Source: Mycobacteroides chelonae (GTDB lineage: Bacteria; Actinomycetota; Actinomycetes; Mycobacteriales; Mycobacteriaceae). Taken from it: a stretch of 64,000 nt of DNA. This document shows, piece by piece, positions 34,829-42,791 of this stretch. Both the position numbers and the translations under genes were made by a program. The first letter of the stretch is position 1; every line of letters starts with the position of its first letter. The stretch lies in the NCBI RefSeq assembly GCF_016767715.1, contig NZ_CP050145.1, positions 4,960,001 through 5,024,000 on the forward strand. The letters run 5' to 3'. The notes below the pieces were generated by a model, which saw nothing but the letters and a program-made list of their open reading frames with translations, was not told the DNA's origin and did not search any database.

Positions 34829-37282
34829 TTAGCGACCTTGGACTGTTGATCTGCGGAAGTCGATGGTCAGATCTGCCGTGAGCTTGTCATCGACTGGTGC
34901 GGCAGTCGCTAGCGTCCTATCAGGGTGGATACCGGATGTAACTTGACGTATCTCTTCAATTAGCGCATCGCCGAGGACTTCATTGACCGGGTCCACGAAG
35001 TACGCATAGTATGCCTCTACAAATTCCCCAAAGCTACTACGCTCCGTCAATCCAAGCGTTTCGTACGATACATAACCCGGCACCGGGGAGTCACCTTCTC
35101 TCTGCCGTGTGCTCATTATCGGACGGATGCCGTCGCGTAGGAAGTTCGGCCAGAGAATCGCCGATTCGTTCTTGTGAAGTTGGTTGTCAATCCATGACAG
35201 CCGATCATTACCATCAACAATAATTATCAAAAGCTCAGTACGAGCATCCTGCTTCTTATTTAGTGCTTGATGAAATATCGGCAAGAAAGTGTCGTTGACA
35301 AGTCGCGCATCGGCGTACCGATAGATATGGTCATGAGAATAGTTCTGCCATCTGATGTTATAGATACGACTTACTCCCTCAGCATCTATAACTGTCTGTT
35401 TTTGGTTATGGTTATAGCGATGGGACATATCGGCCTTGAGCACGTAATCTATGACAAGGGCGTCGCTAGGGTTGTAGGTATCACTGAACTGGAAAGAGAA
35501 ATCAGGTACCTCCGGCGCGATAAGTCTGGAAATTGGGTTCTCGAAATCAGCGAAAATGCTGACGGAATGCAGCGAGCTCTGGGGATCTACCACAAACGTT
35601 GATAGGAGGCTGTTAGTCTGGGCGTCCTCTATGGCGCGACGATGAGCGTCGTTCTTGAGAAAATTTTCCCATTGACGTACTTGCTGCTCGATACTTTCAG
35701 AACTTTGCACATCGGGTTGCGCGATACTTTCGACTGCCGACTGCCAGCGCTTCTCCAATGAGTCGAGGTTCTCGCGTATATCGTCCATGAGGGTGGGTGA
35801 TGACTCGATCTTGTCTCGTATCAGCGCACGGACCATGGTGACGGAGTTGAGCAGGTAACGGCGCACTCCAATAGGCGTATCCTCAGCCTCGATTGAGCCC
35901 AAAACTTCCGAGAATTGCTGGATGAGCCGGATGACGGTGCCGTTGAGGATTTGGGTGTTCATCCATTGGAGCATGTCGCGTTTGAAAGTATTTGAGTCAG
36001 ATTTCGCAGGCCAGGAAAGACGTCCTATCGAGTCGTCAAGTCGCTCATTGACAGACTTGGCTATCAGAATTTCCGGCTGTTGAACGCCCATCAGGGCCAA
36101 CGTGAATTTACGATCCAGATCTTTCACTGACTCGATATCCGTGTCGCCGTTGCGAATGACCTGTATATCGGACCCAGTCAGTGGGGAGTTGTTTTGACTG
36201 GCGACGGAATACAGCTCGCCGCAGGTGTTTGTTGCCGTAAGCCCATACGCCGTATAAGTATCGCGTAAGTACTCCGCCAAGCGACGGGGATCGTCGTCAT
36301 CTCGGTGGAGAGTAATCACATTGGTTCTACCGTCTGGATTCACATTGTGGAACCACAGCGAGACCCTGCGTTCGTCAGATAACTGATTTTCCACCCACAC
36401 CAGGGAGTCGTCTTGGTGAACGATGATTATTAAAACATCGCCATTAAGGTAGCGGTTATCCGGGGGCGATAGAGTTTTGTCTCTCCATTTGAATGTGGTT
36501 CTTACCACCGTTTCGGCCATCTCGTAGCGGTTGAGCCCGTCATGTGCACTTTGTTGCCAGCGGACCCGATATACCGGATGGCCATCCGCAGCACCAGCAA
36601 CGCGGCGTTGAATATGGTTGTAACGGTGGACGTAGTCTGCGCCAAGTTGTTGATTGAGTACATGCACTTCAGCGGTGGTCGGGATATTTTTACTGCGGAA
36701 ACGCACCCAGTCGACTTGCGGCGATGTCAATTCCCACACGTTGTTCTGGCGGGGGCCGTCGTACTCGCTGATGGCGTGGATCGACTCCACGGGATCAACG
36801 GTGAAGCTATCCGAGGTGATCGGTTCAGTGCGCATCATTACGCCCGGGATCCGTTGCCCGGGGTTGAAATGGTCGTAAGTGGTGCGTACGGCCCGGGAGA
36901 GCGCGAACGGTGTCACGTTCAGCGCCACGGACAAGGGATAGAACTGTTCGTTGGGCACCATCATCTTGCCGCGCTCCCAGTTCGACACCATGGTGGCGCT
37001 GATGCCAATCTTCTTGGCGAGCTCTGCCTGGATAAGCCCGGCCCGGCGACGCAGGTCCACCAGTGTCAACGGGGTCTGCGCTTCTTCATCGAGGCTCTCG
37101 ATCGGTACCTCTAGCTCGGCAGCAAGTCGTGGGCGATTGCGAGGCCCCGGGACAACCTGGCCCGCTTCCCAGTGACGCACTGTCTCGGCGTCAACCCCCA
37201 TGCGCTGGGCAAGTTCTGCAACGGACAACCCCCGAGCCAGCCGTGCTTGCGCCAGCCGCTGAGCACTAAACCGTTTACTCAT
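34829..37282 (-). CDS. Double-XRE protein with internally duplicated unknown domain
   Basis: 817 aa from the ATG at 37282 (AGGAGG 9 nt upstream). Two tandem Cro/C1-type HTH domains occupy about 7-63 (LSVAELAQRMGVDAETVRHW) and 73-127 (LIQAELAKKIGISATMVSNW). A module at about 213-350 recurs at about 615-755. Shared landmarks are the HRYNH-x-Q, RW-x5-HD, the LIIIV-x4-D-x-L-x-W-(V/I)-(E/D)-NQL strand and a terminal YxAY helix. Between them is a helical linker. No nuclease, ATPase or TM motif seen. Base composition is more A/T-rich than flanking genes. Looks like a DNA-binding conflict or regulatory protein; unknown function. Confidence 0.72.
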   Translation of the reverse strand: MSKRFSAQRLAQARLARGLSVAELAQRMGVDAETVRHWEAGQVVPGPRNRPRLAAELEVPIESLDEEAQTPLTLVDLRRRAGLIQAELAKKIGISATMVSNWERGKMMVPNEQFYPLSVALNVTPFALSRAVRTTYDHFNPGQRIPGVMMRTEPITSDSFTVDPVESIHAISEYDGPRQNNVWELTSPQVDWVRFRSKNIPTTAEVHVLNQQLGADYVHRYNHIQRRVAGAADGHPVYRVRWQQSAHDGLNRYEMAETVVRTTFKWRDKTLSPPDNRYLNGDVLIIIVHQDDSLVWVENQLSDERRVSLWFHNVNPDGRTNVITLHRDDDDPRRLAEYLRDTYTAYGLTATNTCGELYSVASQNNSPLTGSDIQVIRNGDTDIESVKDLDRKFTLALMGVQQPEILIAKSVNERLDDSIGRLSWPAKSDSNTFKRDMLQWMNTQILNGTVIRLIQQFSEVLGSIEAEDTPIGVRRYLLNSVTMVRALIRDKIESSPTLMDDIRENLDSLEKRWQSAVESIAQPDVQSSESIEQQVRQWENFLKNDAHRRAIEDAQTNSLLSTFVVDPQSSLHSVSIFADFENPISRLIAPEVPDFSFQFSDTYNPSDALVIDYVLKADMSHRYNHNQKQTVIDAEGVSRIYNIRWQNYSHDHIYRYADARLVNDTFLPIFHQALNKKQDARTELLIIIVDGNDRLSWIDNQLHKNESAILWPNFLRDGIRPIMSTRQREGDSPVPGYVSYETLGLTERSSFGEFVEAYYAYFVDPVNEVLGDALIEEIRQVTSGIHPDRTLATAAPVDDKLTADLTIDFRRSTVQGR

Positions 37283-38014
37283 CTCCCCTGCCTCCTGGCG
37301 GCCCGACAACAAGATGTTGACGCGCACACCCCGACCAACTTATTATTTTGAGGTCCGGGTCGGTGACGGTCAACTTGGAGGCACACGGTAGGAATCAAAG
37401 ACATTCGGCGCTGCTGCATTCGGCGCTCATCCTCACCGACGGCGCTGCGATCGCCGCAATTTTGATGAAAACCTCGGCCCTGCATGCCGAGGTTTTCGTG
37501 TACGACTCCCGGTAAGGAACTCGCAACGATGAGTTTAGTCATCACTGTTGTCAGGCGCAACGGCCCGGTCACGTTAAGGGACGATTCCTGATGCCGTGCT
37601 ACGCGGTTATGCGGCCCGCCAGCATGTGCTTGACGATCAGGTCGGCAGCCCGCGCCGCGGGCGGCTCTTGGCATTCCTACCTGCCCGATTTTCGGGTGTG
37701 CACCGGCCAAAGCATCCTGCTGATGACTTCAGAATCCGTTGGGATGGTGCATATTTCGATGGCCGTGCTGTGGTGAGCATAACCATTGAACCTAGACGCC
37801 ATGGCGCTGGCGCGTTACTCAACCAGGCGCTGGCGCCGACTGAACGAATCAATCGCATCGGCGCCGGCTCAATGATCGATGCTGCCGTGGCAAAGGGGCT
37901 GAGGCGATACTGGCGGCGGTCGAGACGGAAGCTAGCCGTCACCTTCGAGTTGAAGGCTCTACCGCCGACCCGCCGCCGCAAGCTAATACGGCTGTGCGCC
38001 AGTCAGGTGCTGCC
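37283..38014. other. About 700-bp stretch upstream of the kinase
   Basis: Mostly non-coding. It contains the hairpin at 37467-37497 and a low-confidence frame at 37596-38018. The segment just before the double-XRE start probably carries the divergent promoter for that gene. No tRNA or repeat was recognised. Confidence 0.45.
37467..37497. terminator. Bidirectional hairpin terminator
   Basis: GAAAACCTCGGC and GCCGAGGTTTTC form a perfect 12-bp stem around a 7-base loop. The A/T tracts on both sides make it work in either direction. No clear gene ends right next to it, so it may mark a lost gene or insulate the kinase from the divergent unit. Confidence 0.55.
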
Positions 38015-38018
38015 GTGA
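37596..38018 (+). CDS. Possible small protein upstream of the kinase
   Basis: Open frame of up to 140 codons whose stop overlaps the likely kinase start as GTGA, the usual sign of coupling. The C-terminal half is basic (AVAKGLRRYWRRSRRKL). No family, no clear start and no ribosome site were found, and a competing frame is also open for part of the way. May be chance. Confidence 0.25.
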   Translation: MLRGYAARQHVLDDQVGSPRRGRLLAFLPARFSGVHRPKHPADDFRIRWDGAYFDGRAVVSITIEPRRHGAGALLNQALAPTERINRIGAGSMIDAAVAKGLRRYWRRSRRKLAVTFELKALPPTRRRKLIRLCASQVLP

Positions 38019-39157
38019 ATCCGATTGAGATCATGCAGACCGCACTCGATGAGCGCTATCCGGATGGCGGGATTCCTGACTCGTACTTCGCGATGTATAC
38101 CGCCGATGCGACCGGACGGATGTTCGCGCGATTCCACTTCCAGGCGGACTCGCTGCTCGAATTTCTTGACCGAAAAAGCAGAACCGCGGCGCGCCACTAC
38201 AACGCCACCGAGAGTCGCGACTTACTACAACTTATGCGCGAGCTGCTCGATGCCTACCAGGTTATGAGGGATTGCGGACATCCGTTCGAGATCGCCCACG
38301 CGTACACGGATGTGTTCAAGCGCTGCAAACAGTTTCTTCAGGAGACACAAGGCAGCTCTATCCCCGCGGACCTGCCCATGATCTCTATCAGCCGTTATCG
38401 GCCGATCTTCACACTGGTCGACCGACCCGGGCGCCGCCTGATCATCGACCGGCAAGCGCTACGCGTGATCGGGAGCGGCTCGTACGGAATGGTTTGGGAG
38501 TACATCGACCCGAACTACGGCATCAAGTTCGCTCTCAAACGGGTCAGGGCCGGTCGAGACACCGAGGTGCAACGGTTCCGTCGTGAATACGATTTGATGC
38601 GCCAGATGGACTCACCGAACGTTCTGCGCGTCTACGGCTACGACGACCAGCTCCACGAATACACGATGGAGCACTGCACGGGCACACTGCACGACTTCAT
38701 CAGCCGCAACAACAGCAGGTTCACCTTCGCGCAGCGGCGCGACATCGCACTGCAATTTCTCCATGGGCTCAAGCACATTCACCAGCACGGCGTTCTGCAC
38801 CGTGACCTCAGTGCCAGGAACATACTCGTGCAGGAGTACGCCGACCTTGCCGTAACCATCAAAGTCGCCGACTTCGGCCTGGCCAAGGCCAGGGACTCGG
38901 AGCTGACACGGACCCGGTCGGCAGTAAAAGGCACGATCGTGGATCCGAGCTTGGAATCGTTCCGCGACTACGACATCTCTTATGAGATGTACCCCGTTGG
39001 ACATCTACTTGGGTTCATCTTCTCGGGGCGTACCGACCCGTTCAAGGCACCCGAAACAGTCATTCCGATCGTGAGACGGTGCCTAGACCCCGACCGGCCA
39101 CAGCGCTACGCCAATGTCAGCGAGCTCATCGCCCACGTCGCCGCATTGCCCGCCTAA
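38015..39157 (+). CDS. Soluble serine/threonine protein kinase
   Basis: About 380 aa with no membrane segment, unlike most mycobacterial Pkn receptors. Residues 1-140 are an unrecognised helical N-terminal region. The kinase domain follows: glycine loop IGSGSYGMVW, catalytic Lys in KFALKRV, HRDLSARN and VADFGLAKA, then TRTRSAVKGT as activation segment. Catalytic residues are all present. The Ala-Arg-Asn after HRDLS is more like tyrosine-kinase catalytic loops than the usual KPxN, so substrate preference is open. Last gene of the island; a kinase in such a setting may signal or act as a toxin. Start chosen at the GTGA overlap. Confidence 0.8.
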   Translation: MNPIEIMQTALDERYPDGGIPDSYFAMYTADATGRMFARFHFQADSLLEFLDRKSRTAARHYNATESRDLLQLMRELLDAYQVMRDCGHPFEIAHAYTDVFKRCKQFLQETQGSSIPADLPMISISRYRPIFTLVDRPGRRLIIDRQALRVIGSGSYGMVWEYIDPNYGIKFALKRVRAGRDTEVQRFRREYDLMRQMDSPNVLRVYGYDDQLHEYTMEHCTGTLHDFISRNNSRFTFAQRRDIALQFLHGLKHIHQHGVLHRDLSARNILVQEYADLAVTIKVADFGLAKARDSELTRTRSAVKGTIVDPSLESFRDYDISYEMYPVGHLLGFIFSGRTDPFKAPETVIPIVRRCLDPDRPQRYANVSELIAHVAALPA

Positions 39158-39183
39158 GCGTTGCCCCTGCCGGACGAGAGAAC

Positions 39184-39220
39184 GAAGCCGAAAGTGCGAC
39201 CCTAAAAACCGAACGTAGTT
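39184..39220 (+). repeat. Right direct repeat (candidate attR) at the dnaB stop
   Basis: GAAGCCGAAAGTGCG, then ACCC, TAAAAACCGA and ACGTAGTT. It matches the left copy at 26037 in 27 of the first 29 bases and ends inside the dnaB stop codon (TAA at 39219-39221). A right-hand junction just at a conserved gene's end is typical of site-specific insertion. Confidence 0.6.
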
Positions 39221-40595
39221 ACCGCGCCATGTTGGTGAAGCGCGACAGGTGCAGCTGGTGCGCCACGGTGATGGTGGCCGTCGGACCGTTACGGTGCTTG
39301 CCGAGAATCAGGTCGGCCTCGCCACCGCGCGGATCGTCACGCTCGAACGCATCCGGGCGGTGCAACAGGATCACCATGTCGGCATCCTGTTCCAGCGACC
39401 CGGATTCACGAAGATCCGAGACCTGTGGACGCTTGTCGGTGCGCTGCTCGGGACCACGGTTCAGCTGACTGATCGCGATGACCGGAACCTCAAGCTCCTT
39501 GGCTAATAGCTTCAGGTTTCGGGAGAACTCCGAGACTTCCTGCTGACGGGATTCGTGCTTCTTACCGGAGGTCATCAGCTGCAGGTAGTCGACCACCACC
39601 AGCTTGAGCCCGGCCTTCTGGTTGAGCCGTCGTGCCTTGGCGCGGATCTCCATCATGGTCAGGTTCGGGGAGTCGTCAATGTAGAGCGGCGCCTCACTGA
39701 TTTCACTCATCCGCCGTGCCAGCCGGGTCCAGTCGTCATCGCTCATCCGGCCCGAGCGCATATCGCCCAGTTTGATCTTCGCTTCGGCCGAGAGCAGTCG
39801 CATGACGATCTCGGTCTTGCTCATTTCCAGTGAAAAAATCACGCTGGGCAGCTGGTGCTTGATCGAGCACGACCGCATGAAATCCAGTCCGAGGGTCGAT
39901 TTACCCACACCCGGCCGGGCCGCCACGATGATCATCTGACCCGGATGCAGCCCATTGGTGATCTCGTCCAGATCGGTGAAGCCCGTCGGCACACCCTTGG
40001 ACATGCCGCCGGCCGACGCGATCGCATCGATCTCATCCATCGTGGGCTGCAGCAGCTCTTCGAGGGGCACGTAGTCTTCCGACATCCGCCGGTCGGTGAC
40101 GTCGTAGACCTCGGCCTGTGCGCGGTCCACCACCTCGGCGACATCGGCACCCTCGGCCCCGGCGTACCCGTACTGCACCACGCGGGTCCCGGCCTCCACG
40201 AGACGGCGCAACAGCGCCTTCTCGGCCACGATCCCGGCATAGAACCCGGCGTTGGCGGCGGTCGGCACGGTGGAGATCAGCGTGTGCAGATACGGCGCAC
40301 CGCCCACCCGGCGCAGCTGCCCGCGCCGGTCCAGCTCCGCGGCCACTGTCACGGCGTCAGCGGGCTCTCCCCTGCCGTACAGGTCGAGGATGGCCTCGTA
40401 CACGCTCTGGTGGTTGGGCCGATAGAAGTCGTGCGGCCGCAGCTTCTCCAGCACATCGGCGATGGCGTCCTTGGACAGCAGCATCCCGCCCAGCACGGAC
40501 TGCTCGGCAGCCACATCCTGGGGTGGTTGACGGCCGAACTCCTCCTCGGGAGGGGCAACTGGGCCGGACTGGCCCAGATCGTCGACTATCGCCAC
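39219..40595 (-). CDS. dnaB: Replicative DNA helicase DnaB
   Basis: 458-aa hexameric helicase that unwinds the replication fork. The N-terminal primase-interacting domain (about 20-130: AAEQSVLGGMLLS, HDFYRPNHQ) is followed by a RecA-like domain with Walker A ARPGVGKST, LEMSKTEI, Walker B LVVVDYLQLM, QLNRGPEQR and an arginine finger region near KHRNGPTAT. The chain is uninterrupted: there is no intein, unlike the M. tuberculosis and M. leprae genes. Separated from rplI by 451 bp, with regulatory features listed separately. Confidence 0.97.
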   Translation of the reverse strand: MAIVDDLGQSGPVAPPEEEFGRQPPQDVAAEQSVLGGMLLSKDAIADVLEKLRPHDFYRPNHQSVYEAILDLYGRGEPADAVTVAAELDRRGQLRRVGGAPYLHTLISTVPTAANAGFYAGIVAEKALLRRLVEAGTRVVQYGYAGAEGADVAEVVDRAQAEVYDVTDRRMSEDYVPLEELLQPTMDEIDAIASAGGMSKGVPTGFTDLDEITNGLHPGQMIIVAARPGVGKSTLGLDFMRSCSIKHQLPSVIFSLEMSKTEIVMRLLSAEAKIKLGDMRSGRMSDDDWTRLARRMSEISEAPLYIDDSPNLTMMEIRAKARRLNQKAGLKLVVVDYLQLMTSGKKHESRQQEVSEFSRNLKLLAKELEVPVIAISQLNRGPEQRTDKRPQVSDLRESGSLEQDADMVILLHRPDAFERDDPRGGEADLILGKHRNGPTATITVAHQLHLSRFTNMAR

Positions 40596-40922
40596 GGCGC
40601 GCTGGTCCTCCTAATCACATCAAGTCGAACACATGATCGCGGCGAGGTCTGACAAGTACAGTTCAGCCCGCGCGCCGCGGTAGACGTTAGATGTTGCTGG
40701 CGGCCCTGCCAAACGCCCCTGTGGATGAGCCTGGGCATGGGGTGTGGACTACTGTCCAACCCGGTGTTAGGGGGTTGGGGACAACCTGGGGATAGCTACC
40801 TACATTCCTGCACTTTTCCCAGTTGGCAGCCGGTGAACTAATTGACAGGACTGTGGATGGGAATCCGCCCGGCGTGTCGCATCAGGTTGCGGGCTCGGGC
40901 GTGTTCTGTTACCCCTCTCAAC

Positions 40923-40941
40923 CCTCTAGGTTAACTAGAGG
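40923..40941. promoter_or_regulatory. 19-bp palindrome upstream of dnaB
   Basis: CCTCTAG-GTTAA-CTAGAGG, 7-bp perfect arms around an A/T centre, in the region that must contain the dnaB promoter. Binding protein unknown. Confidence 0.4.
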
Positions 40942-40992
40942 TAGCTTCGCTGGAGTGGCACACGCGTACAATACGTTCGCCAACAGATACGG

Positions 40993-41024
40993 CAACGGCG
41001 CCGCGGAAACCCGCGACGCCGTTG
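40993..41024 (-). terminator. Hairpin after rplI
   Basis: CAACGGCG-C-CGCGG, loop AAAC, CCGCG-A-CGCCGTTG: a 14-position stem with one mismatch, 22 bp past the rplI stop. No T-tract follows. Likely ends the rpsF-ssb-rpsR-rplI transcript. Confidence 0.55.
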
Positions 41025-41046
41025 ACCCGGCAGTACTTAGGATCGG

Positions 41047-41502
41047 TCAGCCTGCGGCGACTACATCCACGGTTATCTTGGTCGCCACACCGGCGTGCAG
41101 GTGCACATCCAGTGCGTACGAACCAATCTGCTTGATGTGCGCCTTCGGCAGGGTGACGGTGCGCTTGTCCAGGTTGGGTCCACCGGCGGCCTTGATGGCG
41201 CCCACCACGTCAGCGGCGGTCACCGAGCCGAACAGCTTGCCTTCACCGGCGGTCTTCACCGTCAGCTGAACGGCACCCAGGCCCTCGATAGCCTGCTTGA
41301 TCTCGTGGGCGTGCTCGACACCACGGATCTCCTTGGCCTCACGGGCACGACGGATGTCGGTCGCCTGGCGCTCCGCACCACGGGTGGCAACAATCGCCAG
41401 TCCGCGCGGCAGCAGGTAGTTACGTCCGTAACCATCCCGAACCTCGACGGTGTCACCGGCAGTGCCGAGGTGCTCGACCTCGGTCGTCAGAATCAGCTTC
41501 AT
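41047..41502 (-). CDS. rplI: 50S ribosomal protein L9
   Basis: 151-aa L9, with the N-terminal [29 protein letters not shown] domain (in two parts here), a [14 protein letters not shown] rRNA-binding segment, a long connecting helix and the C-terminal domain. It binds 23S rRNA at the L1 side of the large subunit. Last gene of the rpsF-ssb-rpsR-rplI operon, 17 nt after rpsR. Confidence 0.97.
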   Translation of the reverse strand: MKLILTTEVEHLGTAGDTVEVRDGYGRNYLLPRGLAIVATRGAERQATDIRRAREAKEIRGVEHAHEIKQAIEGLGAVQLTVKTAGEGKLFGSVTAADVVGAIKAAGGPNLDKRTVTLPKAHIKQIGSYALDVHLHAGVATKITVDVVAAG

Positions 41503-41519
41503 CAGATGTCCCTCCGGTC

Positions 41520-41774
41520 CTACCGCGTCGCCGAGCTGAACGGCAGCAGAGCTACCTCGCGAGCGTTCTTCACCGCGATCGCGATGTCGCGCTGGTGCTG
41601 AACGCAGTTTCCGGTGACCCGGCGGGCACGAATCTTGCCGCGCTCACTGATGTACGTGCGCAGCAGGTTGGTGTCCTTGTAATCGATATTCAGCGCCTTC
41701 TTGGTGCAGAACGCACACTTACGTGTCTTGACCGGCTTTTCCGGGGCAGGACGGCGCTTAGTCGTCTTGGCCAT
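41520..41774 (-). CDS. rpsR: 30S ribosomal protein S18, cysteine-containing form
   Basis: 84-aa S18. CAFC (about residues 17-20) and a third Cys in VTGNCVQHQ mark the zinc-type (C+) form; mycobacteria also have a C- paralogue used when zinc is scarce. Its place in the ssb operon is the conserved one for the housekeeping copy. ARRVTGNC and [18 protein letters not shown] are typical S18 segments. Confidence 0.96.
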   Translation of the reverse strand: MAKTTKRRPAPEKPVKTRKCAFCTKKALNIDYKDTNLLRTYISERGKIRARRVTGNCVQHQRDIAIAVKNAREVALLPFSSATR

Positions 41775-41818
41775 GGTGAATCTCTTTCTTTCTAGCTAGA
41801 TAAGTTGTATCGCCCAGA

Positions 41819-42316
41819 TCAGAAGGGCGGTTCATCGTCGGCCGCGGTGGAACCGGAGGCCGGGGCACTGCCCCACGGATCGTCGGCCGGCTCGCTGGAG
41901 CGGGAACCCCCGCCGCCGCCACCGCCGAAACCTCCACCGCCACCACCACCGCGCGAGGCCTTGTTGACCTTGGCGGTCGCGTACCGCAGAGACGGGCCGA
42001 TCTCGTCGACCTCAACCTCCATGACGGTGCGCTTCTCGCCCTCGCGGGTTTCAAAGGAGCGCTGCTTGAGCCGGCCAGTGACAATGACACGGGACCCACG
42101 GGTCAGGCTCTCGGCCACGTTCTCGGCGGCCTCACGCCAGATATTGCACCGCAGGAACAGCGCCTCTCCGTCCTTCCACTCCGAACTCTGTCGGTCGAAG
42201 ATGCGGGGAGTCGACGCCACAGTGAAGTTGGCGACGGCAGCCCCGGACGGTGTGAAGCGCAGTTCTGGATCGGCGGTCAAGTTTCCGACGACCGTGATGG
42301 TGGTGTCACCTGCCAC
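41819..42316 (-). CDS. ssb: Single-stranded DNA-binding protein
   Basis: 165-aa SSB. The OB fold covers about 1-115 ([21 protein letters not shown], in parts; [29 protein letters not shown]). A glycine-rich linker and the acidic tip DDEPPF follow, which recruits repair and replication partners. Tetramer in bacteria. Placed between rpsF and rpsR as in M. tuberculosis. Confidence 0.97.
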   Translation of the reverse strand: MAGDTTITVVGNLTADPELRFTPSGAAVANFTVASTPRIFDRQSSEWKDGEALFLRCNIWREAAENVAESLTRGSRVIVTGRLKQRSFETREGEKRTVMEVEVDEIGPSLRYATAKVNKASRGGGGGGGFGGGGGGGSRSSEPADDPWGSAPASGSTAADDEPPF

Positions 42317-42388
42317 GGTTCCTCCTCGTGTCTGTCAGCTGGCGTGGTTAACGGCAGCCTACGGAAGTCAACTGACTTCCGTAGGACC

Positions 42389-42679
42389 TCAGCGGGCTCC
42401 GGTACGCAGGACCTTGGTCCGCAACACGGACTCGTTAAGGCCCAGCTGGCGATCCAGCTCCGAGACGGTGGCGGGCTCCGCGACCACGTCGATCACCGCG
42501 TAGATGCCCTCGGCATGCTTGGCGATCTCGTAGGCAAGACGGCGCTTACCCCAAACCTCCACCTTCGAGACGGTTCCACCGTCACCGCGGATCACGTTCA
42601 GAAACGTATCCAGCGATGGAGCTACGGTGCGCTCGTCAAGAGTGGGGTCGAGAATGACCATGATTTCGTACTGACGCAT
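42389..42679 (-). CDS. rpsF: 30S ribosomal protein S6
   Basis: 96-aa S6, starting [18 protein letters not shown], with [20 protein letters not shown], the standard S6 core that pairs with S18 on the small-subunit platform. First gene of the rpsF-ssb-rpsR-rplI unit; an upstream 112-nt gap after the GT87 gene may hold its promoter. Confidence 0.97.
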   Translation of the reverse strand: MRQYEIMVILDPTLDERTVAPSLDTFLNVIRGDGGTVSKVEVWGKRRLAYEIAKHAEGIYAVIDVVAEPATVSELDRQLGLNESVLRTKVLRTGAR

Positions 42680-42791
42680 GAGAAACTCATCACCTCCTGT
42701 GGTCTAGTGCGGCCACGGCGTATCCGTGGCAGGAGAGTCGCCTGCGTCGGCAACCGGCCAAGGCTACCGCACAGCCCCCTGACCGGCGAAA

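Larger units (their letters stand above)
26037..39220. mobile_element. 13.2-kb accessory (defence-like) island
   Basis: Region bounded by imperfect direct repeats (26037-26073 and 39184-39220) and inserted next to the 3' end of dnaB. Cargo: serine hydrolase + HEAT protein; DUF2188 + 2-TM + STAND NTPase; a broken gene; double-XRE/duplicated-domain protein; Ser/Thr kinase; a transposase fragment at the left end. No integrase, relaxase or phage structural gene was recognised, so the transfer mechanism is unknown or lost. Parts, notably 35.1-36.4 kb, are visibly richer in A/T than the flanks. Confidence 0.6.
40596..41046. other. Intergenic region between rplI and dnaB
   Basis: 451 bp with no supported gene. 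It holds a hairpin just after rplI (40993-41024), a palindrome (40923-40941) and a G/C-rich stretch with repeated CCCAAC/GTTGGGG-type motifs near 40750-40795 (GGGGTTGGGGACAACC). The dnaB promoter must lie here. Confidence 0.55.

Noticed and set aside
30434..39157. CRISPR-Cas or classical restriction system in the island
   Set aside because: No repeat-spacer pattern and no Cas, methyltransferase or restriction nuclease motifs were seen.
26037..39220. Prophage
   Set aside because: No integrase, terminase, capsid, portal, tail or lysis gene was recognised between the repeats.
39855..40652. Plus-strand frame opposite dnaB
   Set aside because: His/Gly/Leu-rich mirror of a conserved helicase gene.
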